A stretch of DNA of 64,000 bases, taken from contig BSBM01000964.1 in assembly GCA_027924585.1 (NCBI GenBank), forward strand, positions 1,247,501 through 1,311,500. The letters run 5' to 3'. The translations under genes were made by a program, and so were the position numbers. This DNA is from Larix kaempferi (Eukaryota; Streptophyta; Pinopsida; Pinales; Pinaceae). Below the pieces are notes generated by a model that worked only from the letters and a program-made list of their open reading frames with translations, was not told the origin of the DNA and searched no databases. Positions 10,444 through 20,659 of the stretch are shown here, piece by piece (the first letter of the stretch is position 1; every line of letters begins with the position of its first letter).

Positions 10444-11602
10444 ATTTTTTGGCAGCGCGGCTCAACTTTCAAACGACCATATCTCCCTCTCCCGAACACC
10501 GTTTGAAACGATTTTTTTTTTCAAATTGGGTGTTTTCGATCAAGGAATCCAAATATCCTATTAGATTTAAGAAATTTTTCATAGAAATTTATCTAATATT
10601 TTATTTTAGTGTTATTTATCACTTCAGTTCACCCATTTTGGCCCATATTTTCCAGTACTAAAATTCCAGCATTGTTTACAACCATATGAAAATTTTACTA
10701 TTTAGAATGCACATGTGAAAAAGTCTTTTTAAATATTTTCAGAAATTGAAAGAAGGATTTATTTGCATTTTATCTAGATTAAAAATTTTACTGTTTACTT
10801 CTTTGATATTTTTTCCCATAGCAGATTTTTAAAAGAAATCCATTTATTTCGTAAAGAAGTTATATTATTTGCTTTCCTATTTCAAAAGATCCTTTGTTTT
10901 TTGAATAGAATTTACAAAGCATTTAATTTCCATTTATTGAAAAAGTCATATTATTTGCTTTTCTATTTCAAAAGATCCTTTGTTTTTTGAATACTTAGCA
11001 TTTACTTTTTCAATTTCAGTTTAAAATATCACACGTGCACCCACTCAAACACTAATTTTAAACTGAGCCTTAAAACGTACCCTAATTTCAACCCACTTTT
11101 AACCCCACTTGGGGAACACTAAAAGAACTTTGTAGCTAGGTAGTATTGAGGGGATAGGTGTTCCAATAAGACCCCTCAGTTATTACATCTGAGACATAGT
11201 TGTTGTCCATTATGGAGCTAAAATCTCTTAGTATTTATTGGCATGGTCACAACCGGTTTATGGGAAGGCCTCTCCCCTAGGAGGGTTGAAGTCGCGAGGA
11301 TGGTTCCGGAAGCCTGAGTGGAATACCGAAATCCATTCAGTAACTGAAGGGCTACCATTCGCAGTTCTCGGGATATCCCTGTATTGGGATATTGCGATAA
11401 AGGACCAAACGACAGATTTACCTTTTCTCGACGTGTCATGAACGGAGTATCCTAGTAGCCATTCTTTAGGATTGATTACCCGGTGTCCCTCCTGGTAGGG
11501 GGATATCTAGCCGTTGACTCAACACTCAATATTGTCTAACTTGGATTTCATCACCTTACAGAGAATATAGTTTGTTGATTCACAATACTTTTAGTTAGGT
11601 GT
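10444..11602 (+). other. Untranslated leader of the 13-kb element
   Basis: AT-rich DNA between the leader array and the gag frame, with no recognisable domain. It contains two short direct repeats (AAAGATCCTTTGTTTTTTGA near 10887 and 10971). Confidence 0.6.
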
Positions 11603-13108
11603 TTGCATGATTCAACCCACCTTTGGTCTAGTTACACCTATTTTTTCCAGAAGCTGTTTGCATGTTGGTACTCTGACCATTTTTTGCGTCCCTCCACTTA
11701 TTATAGCACAGCTGCTATAATAAGTGCCTTTTTGAGGTTGATTTTTTGGCCTGAGAGCCTTCATTTTCACTCCCCTTCTTGCACCTTTGGTTGCATTAGG
11801 GTTTTGAGTTTTTTTATACATTACCATTTTTTACATCAGATTTTTTACACAAAAACTTATTTTCTCACCATTGAGAATTTTAGACGCTCTCATCGTCTAC
11901 AGGGCGAACTCCCAGAGTTCAGTCTACTTGGCTCACCACGTCACCGACGCCGAGCCTTATCCCTTGACTTGACACATCGTCGGTCAACCAGACAGTCATC
12001 CAATTCTGACACGCCTCACTTCACTTCTGATTCTGAGGCAGAATCCGAAAACCCCACTGCGTTATTCTCAACCAACATTATGGTTGGAACACCTTTTGAC
12101 CCACTTTTTACCAGCACCATAGGAGAGACATCCACAGACCCTTCTACTGCGGTGCCATCCATGGAAGCAACCACCCCCCTGGGTATGCCTAATATGGGCA
12201 ACACTCCACCCTTAGGAATGCCCAACACAGGGCCACCTCTTGTTATAGGAATCCCCAACACAGGGCCACCACCTGTTATGGGTATGCCCAACATAGGGGT
12301 CACACCCCCTCTGATTCCCACAACCCAGATTCCAGGAATCACCACTACTATTCCTAACCCAAGTGTAACCCACGTTGCACTTGGAAGCGCTGGCCCCTAC
12401 CGGACCACACCTATTGGAGGACACATACCTTCGATACCTATCATACCTTTAGGCGCTACTGGACAACTACATCACACCACCATGACTAGGAATGTCCCAG
12501 TCCCAGTCACTACATCTGCTAGCTTACCGTACATGGCGAGTCTGAACTTACCAGACTTAGCCAGGCTCACCAATGACCCTATGAAACACGATCCTGCATG
12601 GCCTCACATGCCCACCAAACTTCCCTCCGACATCCCTAAGTTTGAGGGCAAGGCAGGTGAGGACCCACAAAACCATATCATGTCCTTCCATCTATGGTGT
12701 TCCTCCAACTCCATAGTGGACGACTCTGTCCGCCTCCGTCTATTACAGCGCACCTTCACTGGCTCTGCAGCTAAGTGGTATATCGAGCAGCCCCATGGGA
12801 CGCATGCCACCTTTACCTCCCTTGCCTCGACCTTCCTGCAGTTCTTCCAGTTACCTGTCCGCTATGATGCGGGCGTTGAGATCCTACTGTCTTGCAGACA
12901 GAACACGGCCACCCACATCACTGACCACATTCATGAGTGGTGTCGATGCCGAAGCCTCTGCAAAATCAAGTTAGACGACCGTATCTTCCTAGATTGGTTT
13001 CTAAAATCCCTCCTCCCTCTCATTACGAAGGATGTGGCATCCGAAAGACCCCAGTCTGAAGAAGAGGCCATCCTCAAAGCCCAACAGTTTGATCTCATTT
13101 ACGCCTAG
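11603..13108 (+). pseudogene. gag of the 13-kb gypsy element, ends at in-frame TAG
   Basis: The open frame runs 11603-13108. A likelier start is the ATG at 12079 (MVGTPFDPL), because the upstream 150 codons look like translated leader. Residues after 12079 include a Pro/Gly-rich repeated segment with GMPN and TGPP motifs (12180-12330). The gag capsid-like domain follows, with KLPSDIPKFEGKAGEDPQNH (12619-12678) and FTGSAAKWYIEQPHGTHATF. TAG at 13106-13108 replaces a sense codon, since the same frame continues to 15478 with matching composition. The gag family is clear; the exact start is not. Confidence 0.82.
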
Positions 13109-15478
13109 TCGGGTTATCTGTATACCATTATACCAGACGCCCCTCGAGGCGAGTCATCCCAACATGATGCGCTGGGGGCATCCCATGCCGCTGATGGAAT
13201 CATTGGTCGTATGGCCTCCCATCCCCAACCCTTTTCCATTGCACATCCTAGCCATGGTCCCGACCTTTCACGGGCTACATCTCAGTCTGGAGCAACCAGT
13301 TCTTATGCTCCCATGGCACATCACCACCATACCCATGGACCTTCATGTCCACCTCAGTGCTTTGGTCATGCACCACCTGCATATGCCCCCCCAGCTGCAC
13401 CTCAACCAATGTATTACCTGCAGCAAGCTACGACAGCTAACCCAACACCTCCAATAGCTCAGGGTTACCAACAACCCCAGCAGGTATCTGGTCCACTTCC
13501 AACCCCACCGGTGTATTATCCACCACAACCTGCTCCCGCACCTGCGGCGAACCAAAATCCTCCCACTGCTCAGGGGCAAGTGTACACACAGCACAACCAG
13601 CCCCAGCACCAAAACAACCAGCGCAACCAAGGTGCGCAACAGAACCGTGGTAGAGGTCGTAACCGCGGTAATAACCAACAACATCAGCAAGGTCCTCCAC
13701 CTCCCAATCCTCCGCAAAATAACAATGCTACTCCTCCCAACCTCAATCCGGATCGGAATCCCAAGCAGCCTAGAAATAACAACCTCAGAACAAACCACCC
13801 TTGTTCTATCTGCAAGGTATATGGTCATTACACCCATTCTTGCCCACATTTGGAGCAAGCTCGGCAACTCTGGACCGACGATGCCCATCGTCAAGGGCAA
13901 GGGGCTCCTCAGCCGCCACCCAACCCTCCACCACCTCAACATCACCCTTTGGTGCTGCAAAACCCCTTTCCAAACCAAGGTGTAGTGAACACTCAGCCGT
14001 TAGCTCCCCCTCAGGTCAATGTGCCACCACAACAGATCACTTATGCAGCCCCTGATCAACCCATGTTCGATTCAGGTACACACCACTTGTTGATGATGTC
14101 AACCGCCGACGCCAACCTCCAAACCCGTCGGAACCAATATGGATCCACTTTTGAAGCCCCTCCCGTCGACAAAAACACTAATGTTAATCCCACAGATCAG
14201 ACGTTACGTATACCTCCGGCTCCACTCGATGGCGTTTCTAAATCACCTCGCTTCCCACTTCGTCGCATCAACAATAATCCCAATGCTCGTGCTGCGTCGA
14301 ATTACAACATCGTAGACGACTTAGCCCAGTCTCCTGTAGCCATGTCTGCTTTAGAGGTCTTGAAAAATTGTCCTTCACAACGCAAGACTTTACTCTCTAC
14401 CATTGACCCCAATGATTCACAACTGATCGCATTCGATTCAGACCAGTCTGAAGCACGACTGCCTTCCAGTTTAGCATTCCAAGTTTTCGTTTCTGTTCGG
14501 AATCTTGTCATCCATCGGTGCATTATTGGTGAAGGGGCCTCTACATGCGTCATGTCCACATTCATTTGGCAGAAGTTGGGATCCCCTACTCTCCAGCAGT
14601 CCACCACTGCGTTGCGAGCCTATGACGGCCGTTCGGCACAACCCCAAGGTCTTTTAGCCAATGTCCCGATCCAATTGGCAGGTAAAACCGTGCTCATTGA
14701 CATTGAGGTCATCAATGCACAACTCGATTATAACCTTTTACTTGGCCGCAGCTACATGTACGCTATGCGGGCTGTTTCCTCATCTGTTTTTCGTACCATG
14801 CAGTTCCCCCATGAGGGACGCGTGGTCAAGGTCGACCAACTCACCTACTACGATCCTAAGGCCCCTGCCACACCTGAAAATGTTCTCCCCATGGCTGAAC
14901 AACCTGTTGGTGGTGCAAATACCTCGTTCGTTTCCTCAGTGGGACCCGGACTATACTCCGACGCGCCGATGACTTCTACCTTCCAGGCCATTCCACCACT
15001 GTCACCGGAGACCCACGTCGCTAACCTCTGCACTCTTTCACAAACACCCTGTAATCAACCCTCCTTGTTACCCAAACCACCATTGGTTCCTAGTCACATT
15101 GGAGTTACACCCATCCACACAATCCCCTTTCTATTTCCTCCTTCGGGTGTAGTAAGCGCCCCGGTTATGGCTACCCTTAGTCTACCCGGGTTAACATTGG
15201 GATTACCCGTGTGGTATATTTCGCCTCCCGTTCCACCGCCGACACCAAATGTCATCCTGCAACCGGTGCAACCCATTGTCACTTCTACGCAACCACCTCC
15301 CGGTATCAATACTCCTTCGTCATCGACGAATCTCCCTCCACTCATCAGGCCCACTGGGGGCAGAGGCCCGCAACCATACACTGCGGTACCCCCACCCAAG
15401 GCAGTTAAACCTCCCCCAGTATTCCGTGCTCCTCCAAAATGCTCATTGTGTGATGAGTTAGGCCATCCAACCCATTAG
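13109..15478 (+). pseudogene. gag C-terminus, zinc knuckle and retropepsin-like domain
   Basis: Continues the same frame as the preceding gag. Seen: a long Pro/Gln/Asn-rich segment; a CX2CX4HX4C zinc knuckle CSICKVYGHYTHSC (13801-13842); another proline-rich linker; and a retropepsin-like fold with IIGEGASTCVMS (about 14521-14556) followed by YNLLLGRSYMYAM. The family motif here would be DEGAS with a catalytic Asp. This copy has Gly (GGT) where Asp (GAT) is expected, so the protease is probably inactive. A second knuckle, CSLCDELGHPTH, is cut by TAG at 15476-15478 just before its last Cys. Having zinc knuckles both before and after the protease is unusual. Confidence 0.8.
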
Positions 15479-16669
15479 TGTCCACAGTTACCTGCATTGC
15501 AGGAACACATGCAAATGCTGGACGACGACCCCAACATCCCGGTGGTCAAACTCAATCCAAACCCCCTGCCTCGTGATAAATCACTGCGTACCAACCACCC
15601 ATGTGCGATATGCGGTATTTACGACCACTACTCACATCACTGTCCTGACATCCCAGATTACAGAGCAGCTCTCTACAAGATGAACAATTTGGACCTTGAG
15701 ACGGCACCCCCTACTATCGAGGAGATCTACCCTCCCGCATCATCCTCATCCGAAGAGATTAACACCATCTACATGATCTCTTCGACTACCACTACCTCAT
15801 CACTTGATTTGACCACTCAAAGCTCCCGCAATGATGAAGATATTCTATAGGCTCCTACTGCCCTTGATTATCCTTGGGAAGACATGCACCATTGTCCATA
15901 CTTCCTCCCGGAAGAGACTTCATCCACCACTGCTACCCAATCCGCGGTTGAGTCCAAAGATTTCCTTCCTACTAAAGTCGACTGGTTAATGGATCCCATG
16001 GCCGATATTTCTCCCGTCATCCACATTGACATCTCTGACCCACTTGGTGCCCTTCATACCATTACATTAGGAGCCTCCCACAGTGAGCATGAGATTGGAG
16101 AATACCACCAACTGTTCCAAGAATTCACTGATGTCTTTACTTGGCTAGATACCGAAATGCATGGCCTTGACCCCGCCATTTATATGATCTCCACTGGATA
16201 CGCCTCTATCCGGTCGGCCCCTTCTATTGATCCCGTTCACACACATGTTCCACTCTACTACGTCGGTTTCGCCGATGGTGCAAGCCGTTGGTCCCCCAAT
16301 CTGGCCTCCGCAACTTGGGTAATATATTCCCCTTCACATGAGTTGATCCACATCGATGGAATGTGTTTGGGTGCCGCTACCAACAACCAGGCTGAATATG
16401 ATGCCGTGACCGGTCTCTTGGCCACAGCTCTCCAAATGAGCATACGTCACCTTAACGTTTTCTTGGACTCACAACTCCTAGTTTCCCAACTCAACAATGA
16501 TTACCAGGTACGCGATCCCTGTCTGTTCAAAAAAAATTTGCGCACTAAACAAATGATTCGACAGTTTGAAACCATTTCATTCACACATGTCCCAAGAAAC
16601 CTCAATAGTGTAGCAGACCATATGGCCAACAACGTACTTGACTGGCACACCAATCGCATCATACCATAA
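15479..16669 (+). pseudogene. Zinc knuckle, RT N-terminal remnant and plant-type (archaeal-like) RNase H
   Basis: Same frame as gag, with one more TAG at 15848-15850. Seen: a third knuckle CAICGIYDHYSHHC (15601-15642); a pre-RT segment with YHQLFQEFTDVFTWLDTEM (near 16105-16160) that matches the region just before gypsy RT; then, with no RT, an RNase H domain from about 16255 to 16650. The RNase H keeps its four acidic positions: FADGAS (Asp), NNQAEYDA (Glu), FLDSQLLVSQL (Asp) and SVADHMAN (Asp). This is the DEDD pattern of the second, plant-type RNase H of Tat elements. Its stop is TAA at 16667-16669. The jump from LDPAIYM to VPLYYVGFADGAS marks the deletion of RT and the first RNase H; no integrase follows. 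Confidence 0.85.
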
Positions 16670-16670
16670 A

Positions 16671-16910
16671 CAATAATGCATCCACGTGCATAACATGTGC
16701 CTCCACGGGCATATACCAAAACAATAATGCATCCACGTGCATAACATGTGCCTCCACGGGCATATACCAAAACAAAATGTGCATCCACGTGCATACCATG
16801 TGCTTCCACGGGCATATACCAAAAATAAAATGTGCATCCACGGGCATACAGAAAATCAAACATGCCTCCACGGGCAAACGAAAACAACAAGTGCATCCAT
16901 GTGCATACAT
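16671..16910 (+). repeat. 51-bp tandem repeat, about 4.5 units
   Basis: Units start CAATAATGCATCCACGTGCA and contain GCCTCCACGGGCATATACC. Starts near 16671, 16722, 16773 and 16825 give a 51-52 bp period; decayed units continue to about 16910. The array directly follows the RNase H stop and lies downstream of the antisense gene. Confidence 0.85.
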
Positions 16911-17066
16911 GACTATATATCCAAACATATATACATATATATACATCATCGTATAGTCAGAACATGTCATAGGTTCCCTCAGCACCCAATATACAAAAAA
17001 TACATCAACCGTACAAAAAGAGCTTCCCCATATGCTCATCAGCATTTGGGGGAAAATACATATCAT

Positions 17067-18480
17067 CTAGTCATGAGGGTCCCTGGGCTCCTCTGGCGCC
17101 TCCTCCGCTAGCCCTGCCGGATCATGGCGAGCCCGAACTCTCCGCTCTACTGGCCCCGCTGGATCATCCCGTAGACGGATCCTCCTCTCAGCCGGCCCCG
17201 CCGGGTCATCCCGAGCACCATCCCTATGCTCGGCCACAAAAACCGCTGTCCTCAACAGGAGCGACCGCCACTCAGGCGGCGCACCGAAGCAACGCTCCAC
17301 GACGTCCCGGTCCAGGTCTCTCCAGCCATCCTCGGGGAGTTCAGCTAGAATCATGCCGAATGTCTGTCTGACACCCTCAATGGCATCATCTCGAGGGCCA
17401 ACCCCTCGCCCACGAGCCGCAAATCCTCCACCACGTGGAGGTGGTACCATTGCAGGTGGTTGAGCGACCACCATCGCCCGCCCCTGACGAGCGATGTAGT
17501 CGGCCGGTGGTACAGGCCCAACATCTGCACAATGCAAATAAACCATCATATACACATCTAACTATAATCATAAACAAATCACATGATATAGTATAAAACA
17601 AACCACAAAACATACCGTCTAAACCCCAGGCCTGTCCCTGGGCTCGAGGAATCTTTGGGTCGCCTCGGTAGTCCATGCCAGCATATGGGTAATCCTCGAT
17701 CACCAGGGGCATCTGCTCCCACTGCTCATATACCTCCTCCGTAAAAAACACGCGGACACCACCACCACCACGAGGCATCATATGCCCCCACTGCACCATG
17801 CGCGGCTCACTCACCAGACCATCACGAATGGGCACCCGTGGTCGCAAGGTCGGCACCCGCTCGAAGAAAAAACAACATAGAAAGGAGGCATAACAGAACT
17901 CTCCTCCCTCTCGATAGCACTTGTCCAGATCTCTCCGGACACCTGCTAGAAACATCTGAGCCCATGCATAATACGCCCCCCGAAGCACAGAGTTCACCAT
18001 CATCGTTTGTCCCCCGGACAAACGATGTGGCGCCGCAGCACCCAGCACTCGCAGCACACCTGCCCCAACAACCCTCATGTCCCACTCCCGTAGTGATCGC
18101 AGACTCAAGGCACTGTTTTGCAAAATGGCCCCATCAACACAAAAGGTATGCAGCAAATCCTCCATATCAACACCTAGCGGGATCCTCAGCAAGAGATCTC
18201 CCACCTCCCCCAAATGAGGCAACCCAATCAGAAAATATACATCTGTGAGGGTGATCTCCAACCTCTGTCCCCTGATCATAAAAGCACCCTCCACGGGCAC
18301 CCACCAACTCACCAACTTGTTAAGGAGCCGTCTCACTAAACGCATTGGTGGGATCTGAGTGAACTTCAAAAGTCCACTCACCGCTAGAGTCTGTCGAACC
18401 CCCGGATCAGTATGAATCTTCTCCATCAGATCATCATCTATCTCCCGCTCTCGCCATGACGACAACGGTCTCCTCAACAT
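17067..18480 (-). CDS. Antisense plant mobile domain (PMD) protein gene, two coding exons
   Basis: Exon A 18480-17616 and exon B 17524-17067, separated by a 91-bp intron (17615-17525) with G|GTATGT and TTGTGCAG|A borders. Phases match (865 + 458 = 1323 nt), giving about 440 residues plus a stop, with no internal stop. The start is the ATG at 18480 (MLRRPLSSW), which follows a strong upstream 3' splice signal. Seen in the protein: RLLNKLVSWWVPVEGAF, then ITLTDVYFLIGLPHLGE at about residues 77-92. This is the signature of the PF10536-type plant mobile domain also found in MAIN/MAIL proteins and in transposons. The C-terminus has an RGGG/GRG segment and three DDPAGP-type repeats. PMD function is poorly known; host MAIN-type proteins act in nuclear gene silencing and genome stability. 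The gene is GC-rich and carried inside the LTR element, opposite to gag-pol. Domain identity is from motif recognition only. Confidence 0.82.
17525..17615 (-). other. Predicted spliceosomal intron 2 of the antisense PMD gene
   Basis: On the minus strand it begins GTATGTTTTG and ends TTTGCATTGTGCAG. It is 91 bp and AT-rich between GC-rich exons. Its removal joins two frames exactly, creating an Asp codon at the junction. On the sense strand it lacks these signals, so it would be retained in genomic RNA. Confidence 0.82.
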
Positions 18481-18481
18481 C

Positions 18482-18865
18482 CTGCCAAAAAACAAAAGAA
18501 ATTTTTAGACCCAACAAAAAAAATTTGCAAAAAATACCATCGCGGCTTTTCCATCAAAAGCCACGATGATCATCGCGGCCTCCATTCAAAAACCCGCGAT
18601 GAACATCGCGGATATTTGCCAGACAGTCGCGATGAACATCGCAACTATCTCCCATGAAATCGCGATGAACATCGCGGGTTCCAACCTCACAGTCGCGATG
18701 AACATCGCGACTATCAGCCTAAAACCCGCACGGTTCATCGCGAGAAGAGACCCGAAACCCGCGATATTCCACGTTGGAAGGTCAAAGTGGAATTTCACGG
18801 CCTTTGGGGGCCCGCCGCAAAAAAAAAAATGACATAATTGAAAAGGCTAAGGCAAATAGGGTTAC
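18482..18865 (-). other. Predicted 5'-UTR intron 1 of the antisense PMD gene
   Basis: Donor TTTCAG|GTAACC at 18866/18865 and acceptor TTTTGTTTTTTGGCAG|G at 18482/18481, one base before the ATG. The 384-bp intron contains the whole 33-bp array. It is supported by consensus sites and a pyrimidine-rich tract only; transcripts would be needed to confirm it. Confidence 0.6.
18538..18768 (+). repeat. 33-bp tandem repeat, seven units, inside antisense intron 1
   Basis: Seven units of exactly 33 bases, each starting CATCGCG (one unit CATCGCA). Most end CGCGATGAA, so junctions read CGCGATGAACATCGCG, a 7-bp inverted repeat with a 2-base centre. Later units contain GACCCGAAACCCGCGAT, close to the leader-array unit at 10246-10443. 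The same family thus occurs twice in one element, 8.3 kb apart. Confidence 0.9.
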
Positions 18866-18980
18866 CTGAAACTCGCAGAATCGAAAACCAACGGTCAAAT
18901 CTCCGGGAAATCGAGAAAAAGCTCTGACTGCTCTGCCAAACTCGCACATAACAATGACACGTCATATGGGCCCCACGCCC

Positions 18981-18988
18981 TATTTATA
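18981..18988 (-). promoter_or_regulatory. Putative TATA box of the antisense PMD gene
   Basis: On the minus strand TATAAATA stands about 115 bp upstream of the predicted donor site. It is followed by GACGTGTCA, an ACGT-core element, at about 18955-18963. A start near 18950 would give a short 5' exon ending at 18866. Confidence 0.6.
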
Positions 18989-19104
18989 GAAGTTCCACCA
19001 TTTTTCGAACCGCCATTCCGGTCTCATACGACGTCCGTTTCTCAAACCATTGGTACCATTGGAATCAACACAGCAAGAACTTCATGATAGATTTTTCCTT
19101 TTCT

Positions 19105-19863
19105 TGTTTTCATCAGGTCCATTTTTTGACCATTTTTTGGGCGCCCTCGTCACCTCGATTTGCGTGCCGCATCGACCGTCGTTCGTTTTGGACAAGTCTT
19201 ATATCGCCGGATTCAGTTTTCCGCCCTCATGATGATGCTTGAGATCATTTCTCGCTCTCACGTCCAGATTTTTTGGGCATTTTTCCCATGCCCCCTCGTC
19301 GCCTCGGTTTGCGTGCCACATCGGCCGACGTCCGTTTTTGACAAGTTTTATATCCTCGGATTCACTTTTTCGCGCTCGTGAGGATGCTTGAGATCATTTC
19401 TCGCTCTCACCTCCAAATTTTTAGGACATTTTTTTTCCATGCCTCCTCGTCGCCTCGGTTTGCGTGCCACATTGGCCGTCGTCCGTTTCTAGCGAGTCTT
19501 ATATCGTTGGATTCAGTTTTTCGCGCTCGTGATGATGCTTGAGATCAATTCTCACTCTCACCTCCAGATTTGCCGAGCATTTTTTCCATGCCCCCTCGTC
19601 ACCTCGGTTTGCGTGCCACATCCACCGTTCTCCTTGGTTGACCATCTTTATATCGCCGGATTCAGTTTTTTCGCGCTTGTGATGATGCTTGAGATCATTT
19701 CTCGCTCTCACTCCCATACTTTTCGGCCATTTTTTCAAAATGCCCTCTCATTGCCTCGATTTGCGTGCCACAAAGGCTGCAACCCCCTTTTGACAATCAT
19801 TATGTCACCGGATCCAGTTTTCCACACTCATGATGGTGCTTGAGACCTTTTCTCGCTCTCATC
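19105..19863 (+). repeat. ~150-bp tandem repeat, five units, upstream of the antisense promoter
   Basis: The motif TTTGCGTGCC recurs near 19160, 19309, 19460, 19609 and 19761, each time followed by ATATCGCCGGATTCAGTTTT-like and GATGATGCTTGAGATCATTT sequence. The period is 149-152 bp. The array lies upstream of the TATA box on the antisense strand. Confidence 0.85.
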
Positions 19864-19869
19864 ATTCCC

Positions 19870-20340
19870 TCTTTGTTTGGTATAATTTTATCCCTTTTTC
19901 GGGCCGAGCAATCCCTTTTACGAAAAAGGCACTTAGGGAGTTTCTGTTAAGCTCTTTTCTGACTCCTAAAACAATGAAAAGATCGCCGAGCAACCTTGCT
20001 TCCTTTCATGCTCGCTAAACGTATCTGAAAGGGCGTCTACCTGGTATAAGTTTACCCCTTTTCCGGACCTCGTAGACTAATTACGAAAAAGGAATACTCT
20101 AGTCACATCGGCTAGAAGAGTTCTCCATCTACATCATTTTATGCTTTTTCGGGCCTTGGAGACTAAACTTACGAAAAAGAACACCAATGGAGTCCCCTTA
20201 CCGCTTTCAGACTCTCTAAAAATGAAAGCGACCACGAGCAATCACCATCCTGGGCTCGTAAAACCAACAGGACAGTAGTCATAACCACTGCAGAATCTTC
20301 TTATCGTTTTCAAACTCCTTAAAAAATGAAAGCACCAATG
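19870..20340 (+). repeat. Degenerate repeats with CTTTTTCGGGCC / ACGAAAAAG motif pairs
   Basis: At least three blocks pair a CCTTTTTCGGGCC-like segment with a downstream TTACGAAAAAG-like segment (near 19888/19919, 20055/20081 and 20146/20170), so each can form a hairpin. Blocks also share GAGCA and CTCCTAAA/AATGAAA motifs. Spacing is irregular. Confidence 0.5.
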
Positions 20341-20659
20341 AGCACGAACAGTCCTGGGCTCACAAATCCACAGGATAGTACCATTTCAGAGCACACATTT
20401 ATACCTTCTTGGAGCTCATTTAAACTACGAAGAAGGACCCAATGGTGCTTCTCGGTGCCACAACAGATCACATCTACTCATATGGCAACTTCCCCTTTTG
20501 GTTGCCTTTGTTCAGAGTATTCTGCAGTATGTCACCTTGAGAACCCCTCGACAGCACCCATCAGCTTGATTCCCCCCCAGAGTCAATAAATACCCTCCAG
20601 TCCCTAAAAGCTATGATCCTCAAACCTATAAGTCAATTCCCTACGCTGCTAGGTCAACC

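Noticed and set aside
10167-10661. 164-codon plus frame in the leader
   Set aside because: Its 11-residue periodicity is explained by the 33-bp repeat; no domain, and the rest is low complexity.
11612-12424. Several minus frames opposite gag
   Set aside because: Mirror frames of repeat-rich sense codons; no support.
13343-13978. 211-codon minus frame opposite gag
   Set aside because: Shadow of the Pro/Gln-rich gag frame; composition not protein-like.
18493-18495. Upstream TTG as start of the antisense gene
   Set aside because: It lies within the predicted splice acceptor; the ATG at 18480 fits better.
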